Source of the DNA: Maribacter huludaoensis
GTDB taxonomy: Bacteria; Bacteroidota; Bacteroidia; Flavobacteriales; Flavobacteriaceae
Reading direction: 5' to 3'
NCBI RefSeq assembly: GCF_029350945.1
Contig: NZ_JARKMS010000002.1
Span: 483,984 to 547,983, forward strand
Length of the DNA stretch: 64,000 nucleotides
This document shows, piece by piece, positions 17,282-26,799 of the stretch. Both the position numbers and the translations under genes were made by a program. The notes beneath the pieces were generated by a model that had not been told where the DNA came from, did not search any database, and saw nothing but the letters and a program-made list of their open reading frames with translations. The first letter of the stretch is position 1. Every line of letters starts with the position of its first letter.

Positions 17282-18009
17282 TTTTTAAAGATGTCCCCTA
17301 TTTTCTGAAAGATGTTTCTTTTGCTTTTATAGGCACCAACGATTACAATTTCGCCCATTAGTTCAACATCATAAGTGTCAAACGCTAGGCTAATGTCTAT
17401 GTTAGAATCTGTGCTTGCCGCTACTTGGTAGGTTTTGGTTTCATATCCTATAAAGCTAAACACCAAAATATCATTTACTTCTAGTTGTTGTGGAAATTCA
17501 AACTTACCATCAAAATCTGTTTGTGTACCAATGGTAGTGCCTTTTAAAACTACGTTTACGCCAGGTAAAGGTTCATTTGCCTCATCAACAATGGTGCCTG
17601 TTAATGTGTATTTTTCTTGTGCTACTTGTACTTTGCCTACAACACCTTCCAATGAAGACACTAATTCAATTGGTGGGTCTAAACTTGCGGTTTCTTGACC
17701 CTTTACGTCAGTGGCACACAGTGCCAACAAAGAAAAACCCATCATTGCCATTCCTTTGGGAAATATAGAATTGTTCATAGTGTGTAAAGAATTGGTTTCA
17801 TATGTTTTTAATTGTGATGCCTTGAACATACCGCAGGCTTTTTTGTTACCATGGTTTAAATAATTGATAAGCTCGTTATCAGAGAAATTGGTGAAATCAA
17901 TTACTTCCTTTTCACAGCTTTTGCAAAAACCTCCCTTTTCGGTTTTACTAAAATTACTAAATTTTTCTTTGCAAGGTTCTTTTACGGAAATTGTTAATGT
18001 GCTTCTCAT
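17278..18009 (-). CDS. Cys-motif / carboxypeptidase-regulatory-like domain membrane protein
   Basis: 243 residues. The N-terminal 60 residues hold a Cys-rich element (GGFCKSCEKEVIDFTNFSD, then KKACGMFKASQL) that looks like a small metal- or disulfide-stabilised module seen in several Bacteroidota proteins. A hydrophobic stretch near residues 84-104 (GMAMMGFSLLALCATDV) could be an internal signal anchor. It is followed by a CarboxypepD_reg-like fold (GTIVDEANEPLPGVNVVLKGTTIGTQTDFDGKF), the same beta-sandwich found before SusC barrels. The C-terminus is lysine-rich. It is first in a pair with the transglutaminase-like gene. Its function is not known. Confidence 0.75.
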   Translation of the reverse strand: MRSTLTISVKEPCKEKFSNFSKTEKGGFCKSCEKEVIDFTNFSDNELINYLNHGNKKACGMFKASQLKTYETNSLHTMNNSIFPKGMAMMGFSLLALCATDVKGQETASLDPPIELVSSLEGVVGKVQVAQEKYTLTGTIVDEANEPLPGVNVVLKGTTIGTQTDFDGKFEFPQQLEVNDILVFSFIGYETKTYQVAASTDSNIDISLAFDTYDVELMGEIVIVGAYKSKRNIFQKIGDIFKK

Positions 18010-18202
18010 ATTGTTATGGTTTTATATTTATGGTTCTAAAGTATTACGGATACCAGTTGTATAAAATAGAGAATGAGTAAAGTGCTACTTTCAATGAGTC
18101 AACAAGATTTTGTTATGATTTTAGGAGTTGTAAATAGCTTATTGTCAAATGTTAATCTTGTAAATTGATAGTGAAATAAACCTATTGAAAATAAAATCCT
18201 GT

Positions 18203-18210
18203 TATTTTTG
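18203..18210 (+). promoter_or_regulatory. possible -7 element of the M13 peptidase gene
   Basis: TATTTTTG matches TAnnTTTG. The nearest TTG (18185-18187) is only 15 bases away, closer than usual. The predicted leader is about 53 bases. Confidence 0.3.
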
Positions 18211-18266
18211 TAACAAAACTCAAAACGGGCGTCCTATAGGGCAATACGTTTAAAACTAACTCACAA

Positions 18267-20315
18267 ATGAAAAAAGTTTATTTATTCGCTGCCGGTTTGG
18301 TAGCCCTGGCTTCATGTAAAGAAGAGGCTAAACCTACTGCTGAAGTAGAAAAAATTCCCGGTATTGTTCTTGCGAATATGGATACTACCCAAAACCCTAA
18401 GTCAGATTTCTATAATTATGTAAACGGTAACTGGATGAAGTTTACCGAAATACCTGATGATAGAACCAGTTGGGGCGGTTTCAGCGTACTTCGTAAGTCT
18501 ACCGATGACGATGTGTTGAAAATATTGGCAACTGCCAAAGAAAGCGGAAACTACGCGGCAGATACGGACCAAGCGAAAGCTTTGGCAATTTTTGATTCAA
18601 AATTAGATACTACTGCTAGGAACAAAGCTGGTATTACGCCTTTAAATTCAGCTTTTGAAGCTATAGCAGGTGTAAAGAATCTAAATGATCTACAAACGGT
18701 ATTGGCTACAAATGCAGCTGTGTCTTCTCCTTTTCTTAATATTGGTGCCGGTGCAGATTTGAATAATAGCAGCATGAATGCCGTGTATTTAGGTGCAAAC
18801 GGATTAGGATTGCCGGATCGTGATTTCTATTTGGAGGAAGATGAAAAGTCTATTGAAATACGTGAAGAGTACAAGAAGCATATTTCTAAAATGTTGCAGA
18901 AATTAGGTGATTCCGAAGCTGATGCAACAAAGGCTGCTGACAAAATTTTGGCTTTGGAAACTCAATTGGCGGAACCTCGTTTGAACAAAGTGGAACGTAG
19001 GGATGCTAGAAATTATAACAACCCTAGGACGATTGATGAGGTTGATAAGATGATGTCTACTATAGATATGAAAAAACTTATCGCTGATTTAGGTATTACT
19101 AAAAAATTTGACACCCTGTTGGTTACTCAATTAAGATATACGGAGGCCTTGGACAAGTTCTTGAAATCTACACCCATAGAGGATATTAAAACTTTGGTTA
19201 GATGGGATACGTTCAATAGTGCCGCGGGTAAATTGACTACTGAAATTGAAACTGCAAACTGGGAATTTTACAGTAAATATCTTAGAGGGGCTAAAGAACA
19301 ACGCCCAGCGGACGAGCGTGCATTGGCAACGGTAAACGGTACTGTTGGTGAAGCTTTAGGGCAGCTATACGTAGACGCTAAATTTCCGCCAGAAGCAAAG
19401 GCTAAAGCTGAATTGATGATCGCGAATGTAATCGATGCTTTTAAGGAACGTATTTCTGTTTTAGATTGGATGAGCGATTCTACAAAAACAAAGGCGATAG
19501 AAAAGTTGGACAAGTTCACCGTTAAGATTGCGTACCCGGACAAATGGGAAGATTATTCTACCATGGAAGTTTCTGCCGATAAGTCTTATTTTGATAATAT
19601 GACTGCGGTTAACAAATGGGGAGAGTTAAAGAACTATTCTGAAATTGGTGAGCCTGTAGACAAAACAGAATGGGGAATGTCTCCACAGACTGTGAATGCA
19701 TATTTTAATCCGTTGAACAATGAAATCGTTTTTCCTGCAGCTATATTACAACCTCCTTTTTATAACTATACGGCTGATGAAGCTGTAAATTATGGTGGTA
19801 TTGGTGCAGTTATAGGACACGAGATTTCCCATGCTTTTGATGATAGTGGTTCTCGTTTTGATGCCGACGGAAATCTTAAGAACTGGTGGACAGATGCTGA
19901 TTTGGCCGCTTTTACTGAAAGAGCTGATGCTTTGGCGGTACAGTACGATAGCGTAATGGTATTACCAGAAGTATATGTAAATGGTAAATTCACCTTAGGT
20001 GAAAACATCGGTGACTTAGGCGGATTGCTAGGTGCTTATGACGGATTACAGAAATACTATGCTGAAAATGGACGTCCTGAAGATATTGATGGTTTTACGG
20101 CAGAGCAACGTTTCTTTATGTCTTGGGCTACGGTTTGGAGAACCAAAAGTAGAGATGAGGCTTTAAGAACACAGATCAAAACCGATCCGCATTCTCCTGG
20201 TATGGTTAGGGCTACACAACCTTTATTAAATATTCAAGCGTTTTATGATGCTTTTGATATCAAAGAAGGTGATGATATGTACCTAGCTCCTGAAAAGAGA
20301 GTTCATATTTGGTAA
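18267..20315 (+). CDS. M13 (neprilysin/PepO) family metallopeptidase lipoprotein
   Basis: 682 residues with lipobox LVALASC (Cys17) followed by KEEAK, a K-E-E pattern resembling the flavobacterial lipoprotein export signal for surface display. The catalytic site is HEISH (His518, Glu519, His522) within IGHEISHAFDDSGSRFDADG, the third zinc ligand is Glu579 in GENIGDLGG, and the substrate-binding NAYFNP is present. The C-terminus ends in W as in the family. It degrades peptides at the cell surface or in the periplasm. It is monocistronic with a terminator just downstream. Confidence 0.94.
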   Translation: MKKVYLFAAGLVALASCKEEAKPTAEVEKIPGIVLANMDTTQNPKSDFYNYVNGNWMKFTEIPDDRTSWGGFSVLRKSTDDDVLKILATAKESGNYAADTDQAKALAIFDSKLDTTARNKAGITPLNSAFEAIAGVKNLNDLQTVLATNAAVSSPFLNIGAGADLNNSSMNAVYLGANGLGLPDRDFYLEEDEKSIEIREEYKKHISKMLQKLGDSEADATKAADKILALETQLAEPRLNKVERRDARNYNNPRTIDEVDKMMSTIDMKKLIADLGITKKFDTLLVTQLRYTEALDKFLKSTPIEDIKTLVRWDTFNSAAGKLTTEIETANWEFYSKYLRGAKEQRPADERALATVNGTVGEALGQLYVDAKFPPEAKAKAELMIANVIDAFKERISVLDWMSDSTKTKAIEKLDKFTVKIAYPDKWEDYSTMEVSADKSYFDNMTAVNKWGELKNYSEIGEPVDKTEWGMSPQTVNAYFNPLNNEIVFPAAILQPPFYNYTADEAVNYGGIGAVIGHEISHAFDDSGSRFDADGNLKNWWTDADLAAFTERADALAVQYDSVMVLPEVYVNGKFTLGENIGDLGGLLGAYDGLQKYYAENGRPEDIDGFTAEQRFFMSWATVWRTKSRDEALRTQIKTDPHSPGMVRATQPLLNIQAFYDAFDIKEGDDMYLAPEKRVHIW

Positions 20316-20340
20316 GCTAATTTTTTAGTAAAAGACGGAA

Positions 20341-20368
20341 AAGGCGCTACATTGTAGCGCCTTTTTTT
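20341..20368 (+). terminator. intrinsic terminator after the M13 peptidase gene
   Basis: A 10-base stem (AAGGCGCTAC at 20341-20350, GTAGCGCCTT at 20354-20363) with an ATT loop runs into T7 at 20362-20368. Confidence 0.9.
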
Positions 20369-20376
20369 GTGCTATT

Positions 20377-20480
20377 TCGTCCTTACGAGGAGCATTTTTC
20401 GCGACGAAGCAATCTGTGTGTTATTGGTAAGGAGTAAGTTTTAGTCAGTTCATAAACAGATTACTTCACGCTGTTCGTAA
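20377..20480. repeat. decayed dispersed palindromic repeat
   Basis: The left part contains CGACGAAGCAATCTGT, and the right part contains ACAGATTACTTCACGC, its imperfect complement; ACGAGGAGC lies further left. This resembles the 'GTCATTGCGAGGA...CGAAGCAATCTG' family of intergenic palindromes that I recall from many bacterial genomes including Flavobacteriia. The copy is degenerate and lies between convergent genes. Confidence 0.5.
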
Positions 20481-20485
20481 TTAAA

Positions 20486-23400
20486 TTAGTTGCTCACCGA
20501 AACACGAACTCCTTCACTATGACTACTAAACTCCGGTGCATACATACTTTCAATTGTAGTAATACCATTGCTAAAATCGCCAGCATTATTTACACGAACA
20601 TCATATTCAAATACATAAACTCCTTTACGTAAATAGTCAAAGAAGAAATTGGTGCTAGCATCTTTTGTGCTTTCGTAATACCCAAGTCCGTCTTGCCATT
20701 TGTATCTGGAAATTACGTTTATTGGCTCAAAACCGGCAGCTCGCATATCTTTCATATGTACAAACTCCATGTCTCTATCCGCTCTTAATTCTATTCTTAT
20801 TTTAACCAAATCTCCCACCTTTAAAGTAGTTTTATCCGTTATTACAGAAATTTCCTCGCCACTATCGGTATTCTTTTTTAAGAAGATTTTCTTCTTTAGA
20901 TTTAATGGGGTCTCAGCGCTTGTAATTTTGTCTAAGTCCTCAAAATACTGCCAGTACAAAGCTCCCCAGGCAATACCGTTGCCTTTTTTACTGATTTGCA
21001 CATCACCCATTTTAGGAGAAATCTCAGCAGTATTCCATGACGTTTTAAAGTAACCTGTACCAGCTTCGACCTTTACATCCTCTAAACTGGAAGGGTCTAT
21101 CTTTTCTCCTCCAATTAGAACATCTACAGCATCTGTAACGGATAGCCATTCACTACCCTGAAGTAGTAACGCATATACTGCTTCTGTGGTAGCTTTAGTA
21201 GTGCTCCATTGGTTGGTCTGTTTGTTTTTAAGCAACCAAATCTTAAGGTTGTCTATGGTTTCAACATCCGTAGGGCGAATTTCGGAAAATGCTTCAATTA
21301 ATAGCGCTTGTGTTTCAATGGGCGCTTGGTACCAAAACCATGAGCTGGTATTGCTTTTCCAGTACATGCCCAATTCATCACTAGTAATACTATTTTCTTC
21401 TAAAGCACGTAGAATCTTGGTAGATGTGTTTGCATCATTATTTCTATGTAGAACCAATGCTAACATTCCTTGTGCATACAAGCTTCTCTTTGTCCAATAT
21501 TTCTGCGCTTGCTTTATATAATACTCGGTTATCTCATCTACTTTTTTAGAGGTTTTAATATCCTTAAAAAAGCTGCGCATGTATAGGTAGTGTACTTGAT
21601 GAGTACTTAAATTATCATTATTGATATTAGAAGTGTATTTCTTCATTTGTTCGTATTCAGCTACAAATTCCCTATCCAAAAAATCAATGGCATTCTCAAT
21701 CGCTACAGATTTGGAATTGAATAAAATTGATATATCATTAGGGTCACTATCGTCTGAATCTGTTAATTTGTTCAAATGTCCCATTCCAGTAATAATGTGT
21801 TGGGTAATGAAACGGTTGTCCGGTCCGCCATTGAACCATGACCAAGCTCCGTTTGCATTCTGATTTTGCACAAGTTTGTTCAATGCTGATTGCTGCTCAT
21901 TTTTCATCTTGTTTAAATTGAACAATAAACCAATTCTTTTCTTTTGTTCGGTTTCTGACTGGGCGTCTCTTAACCAGGGCGTTTCTTGAATTAATAGGGA
22001 TTTCAGTTCTTCGTTCTTTTCTAAATTGCTCATCAAAGCATCTGAATTTGCCCATTGATCGAATACTTCACGAATTCTTGGGGTACTGTTGGCAATGTGG
22101 CTTGCCAAGGTATACGCGTAATATCTAGAGAAGGTCTGTTCGTTACAATCATACGGATACTCCATTAAATAGGGTAGTGCCTGAACCGCGTACCAAGCAG
22201 GGTTAGAAGTCATCTCTAAAGTTAACTTATGATGATTTAACGTTGACGATGAGGTGTTCTTCAATTTATCTAACGTAAAGGTTTTGGTCTGGTTACTACC
22301 AATCCACATGGGTAATGTTTCCGTTACTAAAGTTCTATTCATTAGTACCGGTAACATATTTTGTTCGCCATCGGAGAAATCACCGGCTTTTGCAATAATT
22401 TTGTACTGAACGGATTGCAAGCCGTCAGGAATTTTTAGTGCCCAGGATACTTGTGTGTTACCCATGGCATCAACTTCAAAAGAATTGGTGCCTACTGCAT
22501 CGGCAGCCATCAATAGCTGTTTTGAAATATCCTTACCTGTTACCGCATCGGTCAGTTCTAATTTTGCATGCCCGGAAAGTAGTTTTTCTGTAAGGTTGGC
22601 AATTTTGCTACTTATGGTTATTTCATCTCCTTGTCTTAAGAAGCGTGGTGCATTTGGTGTTACCATCAACTCTTTCTGGGTTGTCGTAGTTAAATCGGTA
22701 ATTGTGCTCTCCAGTCCTTTGGTATGCGCCAGGAGCTGTACATTCCATCTGGTCAAAGCCTCGGGTGTAGTGAAGTTGAAAGAAACGTTTCCTTCTTTAT
22801 CTGTTTTTAGCGTAGGGAAGAAAAATGCTGTTTCCTGTAGGTTCTTGCGTATAGTGACCGACCCAAAATCTAACTTATCTGTATCGGGTTCAGGTAACGT
22901 TTCGTTAGTTTCAACACCTGCAACAGCATCGGATAACTCACTTTCTTTTTTGGTAGTTCCATAACCAACGGTAACTACTTCTTCTAAAAGAGCATCATCT
23001 GCCACCATGGCATTGCTCATTAATGTACTTGATTTTTGGTACCTAGACCGAGATTGACGCCATGCAGGTGAATTAAAATCTAGATTAAATAAATTAAAAG
23101 TGTCGAAGCCAAGGCTTGGGTAGTCCAAATTGATATTGTGAGAAAATGTTCTAAAATCAACCGTAGCAAAACTTTTATATGCGCTAGTTCTTCTACGAGA
23201 ATAATAGTAATGCTGGTTGATAGGATTAAAATACCATGAGTGTGGTTTAAATTGATCTAAAGAGGCATCATACATGCTTGCCAATAGCTCTGCACTCACT
23301 TTATCACCTGCAGGTCCTTTGACTTTAAAAGACCAGGTTTCATCAATACCAGGTGCTATTTTATCCCTGAACGTTGTTGTCTCTATTTGTAACTTGTTTG

Positions 23401-26400
23401 ACGGGTAGGGTACCATTAAATTAAGTGTACTCTCCTTAAAATGATTGGCGAATGAAAAACTGTACGTAATAGCAAAACCACCCAAATCATTTTTGGTTAT
23501 AGGTACTGTAATTGCTTGGGAATTGTTATTTAACGTAATAATTTTTTCTTCAAAAATTTTATGGTTTTTTTCAATGTGTACGGTAATGTTTAAATTTTTT
23601 GCACTTGAAAAAAAGGTAATCTTGGCCATGTCTCCAATTGCGTACTGTTCCTTATCCGTTTTTACATGGAACAATTGGTTATCGGCTAAGCTACGCTCAT
23701 TGCCCGTAATTGAAAAAATGGCAATATCTTTTACTTCTTGTCCAAATTTATCTTTAGAAAAGAGTTCCATCCGGTATTTGCCGGATGTCCAATTTTTTGT
23801 TTTGCCAAAACCGAATTCATTAGATTTTTCAGTATCAAATGTAGATTGCCAAACCATTTTACCCTTTTTCCAATTAGAAGAATTGTCTTCATTTTCATAA
23901 GCATCATGCGGATATAATTTTTTGAATTCTTCTTTAGAAAAACCGGCATAATCTGGTGCTGCCCATGGCCTTGGTCTAATAACATAGTCCGGTGCTTGTA
24001 GTTTGTATAATTTTACGTCTCCCGTGGCGGCAACAGACTGCCCGTTTAAATTATTGCTAATAATATTAAAGCTTGTGTTTTTCAATGATTTGTCCAAGAT
24101 CTCTGGTACTATCAATCTTACATTTAATGCGTGATAGCCAACCTTGACCGTGGTAGTGGTACTGCGTGTTTCTCCATTAATATCGGTCACATCTGCCGTA
24201 ACTTCATAGGTAAAAGTGGGCATGTTCTCTTTATCAACAGTATGGTCAGGAATGGACTTAAAGGAAATTTTATAATTCCCTGTTGCATCCGTTTCTGTTT
24301 CTCCATGAACAATTTCTTGTGATGAACCATTAAAATATGGTTTGATCCAATAATGCCATCTTGGTACGCTTACCATTCTTTTTACACGGTACACTACCTT
24401 GGCATTAGAAATGTTACTACCGGCATATGCGGTTGCTTTACCGGTGACCGTTACACTATCGTTTACCTTGTAGGTATCTGTTATAGGTTCAAAATTTGTT
24501 TCGAACTTGGGTCTTTTATATTCTTCTACCGAGATTGAAGCGTATCCGTTTAAAGCGTATGTCTCTGAAGTTGCGTGAATGGAAAATTGCCCTGTTAGCC
24601 CAGAATTTGGCAGTATAAATTCACCTGAAACCGAACCGTATTCGTTTGATACCAATGTAAGTGTTTCAATTTGTTGTCCGTTTACATCTCGTAAGATTAC
24701 ATTGACAGGGGTATTCGTTAAGACTTTGGATACATCATTTTCTTGACTAATGGCAATACCTTTAAAATAAACAGGCTGCCCCGGTCTATAGATGCTACGG
24801 TCTGTAAATAGAAAGCAAGTATAATTAATTCCTTTATCGTTTTGGGAATAATTCCGGTCTACGTAGTATTCGCCAAAATTAGCTTTATCATTTTTGGTCT
24901 TAACGGTTATATTAATGTTGTTCCAATTTTCTTGCTTGTTTTGAACAGTTACAAAACCAGTTTTGTTTGTTCTATACGTGGATTGTTTTTGACCGTCTTT
25001 ATAATTTATACGATAATTTAAATTGACCTCTGCATCAGAAATTGGATTACCGTTGTTTCGGTCTATAATTTGGTATTGCTGCTGTGAGCTCATATTAGAT
25101 TCTACTACGGCAATATTCGTTACCTGTATATTGGTATAGCTGAACACATCTTTTTTTTCATCACTTGATTCTGCGGTTAAAATATAACTTCCGTTTTCTA
25201 GTGCAGGCACTATAACTTCTGTATTATGACGCTGATAATCTTTTTCGTTCTTTAAATCTGTGGACCACGTTTTAGCAATGGGTAATTTTTTAATAATCGT
25301 TTTTCTTTCAATGTCCGGATAAGTTTTTTCTAGTTTTAAAAGTTGATTCCGGTTTATTTTATAGGCTTTTAAGTGTAAGCGCTCAACATTTGTATAGGTT
25401 ACCAAAAGTCTGCTGATAGTATTTTTTGGAATGTACTTCTCAGCTGTCAACTGAACGTTGTAATCTTGAATCTCTTTCTTTAGGACTTCGCATTTTTTTG
25501 CGGCCAAACTTTTTGGAAACCTGGCTATGATTTCGTCACATAAAGAGACGGCCTTTACTAGTTCCCATTGTTCTTCTGCATTGCCTTCAGATGTATAAGT
25601 ACGTCCTTCTTGTTGGTGTTGCAAGGCTATTTCATAGGTGTATAGGCCAGAAAGGGGGCTATGCTTAATATGCTCTGCAGAATTTTTAAGTACTTCCAAA
25701 TACAAATCGTCCTTATTGTCAAATATGGCGTTCTTGTGAATAAAGCGTAAGCGTTCAATATCGACCAGAACAAGTGGGCTAATATCTGGATTGGTAAAAT
25801 GAAATGCTACTAGTTGCTGGTATATAGTAAGGGCTTTAGATTTGAAGGAAATGTTCTTGTTATGATTAATATTTAAAAAGTTGGCGGTGTAAGCTTCGCA
25901 TAAAACAGCTTTATCATCGATTTCAAAAACTGTTGCAGGTTGGTTGATGCTATGCTCACTGGTGGTGTAAAATTTAAGTGACGTATGTGCTAAAAGATCA
26001 AATAACGTAGGTCTAAAATTTCTATTCGTTTTATCTTCATATAAAATATCATCAAAATTGGAAATAGGTAATTTCTGCGTAGCGCTAGCGTTTTGTAAAG
26101 AGGCGGTAAAATGGTAGTCAATTTCTTCTAAAAGAGTGTCAAGATCCCAAGTTCTAAAGTCTACTGGGTCTATTTTTTTACCTGTTCTAGTTCTATTGTA
26201 AAAACGAAATCTATTATGTTGAAAATACTGCCAATATAAGGTCGCTAAATGACTGTGTAGTATTTGTTTGGTTGGTTCATCTGCTACTTCAATTTCAGAT
26301 TTAAAATCTTTAACGATGGCTAATTCAGCATCTTCTTCAAGTAATTTGATGAAACTGGACTTATAGAGCAGGGCTTTGATCAGTTGTATTTTATTACCTT

Positions 26401-26575
26401 CTTTTTTAGCTTTTGTAAAGATGGCTTTGGTCTGCTTTAAAGCAGATTTACTTAAGTTTTCCTTCTCTAAATCGATAACTTCATTCCATAATAAATCATA
26501 TGAATCAGGCTCTTGGGCATTACCAAAGTGTACGGACATAAACAGAATAAGAATTAAATGTAGCTTTTTCATCAT
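20486..26575 (-). CDS. alpha-2-macroglobulin-like protein with CxEQ thioester motif
   Basis: About 2029 residues from ATG 26575 (signal MMKKLHLILILFMSVHFGNAQ); a longer start at 26593 would put a charged leader before the signal and is less likely. The N-terminal third is helical or TPR-like. Macroglobulin MG2-type domains follow (CFLFTDRSIYRPGQPVYFKG), then a bait/alpha-2-macroglobulin core (PEALTRWNVQLLAHTKG, TPNAPRFLRQGDEI) and a thioester-domain element YPYDCNEQTFSRYYAY with Cys near 1477. The CxEQ motif suggests a working thioester. Such proteins are thought to trap foreign proteases at the envelope. Near residue 1200 it carries EEVVTVGYGTTKK, a TonB-plug-like start. No pbpC gene is adjacent. 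Confidence 0.88.
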   Translation of the reverse strand: MMKKLHLILILFMSVHFGNAQEPDSYDLLWNEVIDLEKENLSKSALKQTKAIFTKAKKEGNKIQLIKALLYKSSFIKLLEEDAELAIVKDFKSEIEVADEPTKQILHSHLATLYWQYFQHNRFRFYNRTRTGKKIDPVDFRTWDLDTLLEEIDYHFTASLQNASATQKLPISNFDDILYEDKTNRNFRPTLFDLLAHTSLKFYTTSEHSINQPATVFEIDDKAVLCEAYTANFLNINHNKNISFKSKALTIYQQLVAFHFTNPDISPLVLVDIERLRFIHKNAIFDNKDDLYLEVLKNSAEHIKHSPLSGLYTYEIALQHQQEGRTYTSEGNAEEQWELVKAVSLCDEIIARFPKSLAAKKCEVLKKEIQDYNVQLTAEKYIPKNTISRLLVTYTNVERLHLKAYKINRNQLLKLEKTYPDIERKTIIKKLPIAKTWSTDLKNEKDYQRHNTEVIVPALENGSYILTAESSDEKKDVFSYTNIQVTNIAVVESNMSSQQQYQIIDRNNGNPISDAEVNLNYRINYKDGQKQSTYRTNKTGFVTVQNKQENWNNINITVKTKNDKANFGEYYVDRNYSQNDKGINYTCFLFTDRSIYRPGQPVYFKGIAISQENDVSKVLTNTPVNVILRDVNGQQIETLTLVSNEYGSVSGEFILPNSGLTGQFSIHATSETYALNGYASISVEEYKRPKFETNFEPITDTYKVNDSVTVTGKATAYAGSNISNAKVVYRVKRMVSVPRWHYWIKPYFNGSSQEIVHGETETDATGNYKISFKSIPDHTVDKENMPTFTYEVTADVTDINGETRSTTTTVKVGYHALNVRLIVPEILDKSLKNTSFNIISNNLNGQSVAATGDVKLYKLQAPDYVIRPRPWAAPDYAGFSKEEFKKLYPHDAYENEDNSSNWKKGKMVWQSTFDTEKSNEFGFGKTKNWTSGKYRMELFSKDKFGQEVKDIAIFSITGNERSLADNQLFHVKTDKEQYAIGDMAKITFFSSAKNLNITVHIEKNHKIFEEKIITLNNNSQAITVPITKNDLGGFAITYSFSFANHFKESTLNLMVPYPSNKLQIETTTFRDKIAPGIDETWSFKVKGPAGDKVSAELLASMYDASLDQFKPHSWYFNPINQHYYYSRRRTSAYKSFATVDFRTFSHNINLDYPSLGFDTFNLFNLDFNSPAWRQSRSRYQKSSTLMSNAMVADDALLEEVVTVGYGTTKKESELSDAVAGVETNETLPEPDTDKLDFGSVTIRKNLQETAFFFPTLKTDKEGNVSFNFTTPEALTRWNVQLLAHTKGLESTITDLTTTTQKELMVTPNAPRFLRQGDEITISSKIANLTEKLLSGHAKLELTDAVTGKDISKQLLMAADAVGTNSFEVDAMGNTQVSWALKIPDGLQSVQYKIIAKAGDFSDGEQNMLPVLMNRTLVTETLPMWIGSNQTKTFTLDKLKNTSSSTLNHHKLTLEMTSNPAWYAVQALPYLMEYPYDCNEQTFSRYYAYTLASHIANSTPRIREVFDQWANSDALMSNLEKNEELKSLLIQETPWLRDAQSETEQKKRIGLLFNLNKMKNEQQSALNKLVQNQNANGAWSWFNGGPDNRFITQHIITGMGHLNKLTDSDDSDPNDISILFNSKSVAIENAIDFLDREFVAEYEQMKKYTSNINNDNLSTHQVHYLYMRSFFKDIKTSKKVDEITEYYIKQAQKYWTKRSLYAQGMLALVLHRNNDANTSTKILRALEENSITSDELGMYWKSNTSSWFWYQAPIETQALLIEAFSEIRPTDVETIDNLKIWLLKNKQTNQWSTTKATTEAVYALLLQGSEWLSVTDAVDVLIGGEKIDPSSLEDVKVEAGTGYFKTSWNTAEISPKMGDVQISKKGNGIAWGALYWQYFEDLDKITSAETPLNLKKKIFLKKNTDSGEEISVITDKTTLKVGDLVKIRIELRADRDMEFVHMKDMRAAGFEPINVISRYKWQDGLGYYESTKDASTNFFFDYLRKGVYVFEYDVRVNNAGDFSNGITTIESMYAPEFSSHSEGVRVSVSN

Positions 26576-26799
26576 AGTAAAATTACAATACAAAACTGTG
26601 CCAAGGTAATTTTATATACAATCAAAAATGAGTGAAACTTACTTTTCGGTTAGTAATTATGATTGTTCTAAGTTAATGGCGAAGATAATTACTGGACCAA
26701 GGAACTAGTATTGTAGAAGTATTTGGGTAGTATAGTCGGTTATAGAGAGAGGAAATTTAATTGTTGTGTAGATGTGTTTTTAAATTTTAAAGCTATTTT

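Noticed and set aside
26576-26593. Upstream ATG of the macroglobulin-like gene
   Set aside because: It would place MYCNFT before an otherwise complete signal peptide starting at MMKK; the later ATG is preferred.
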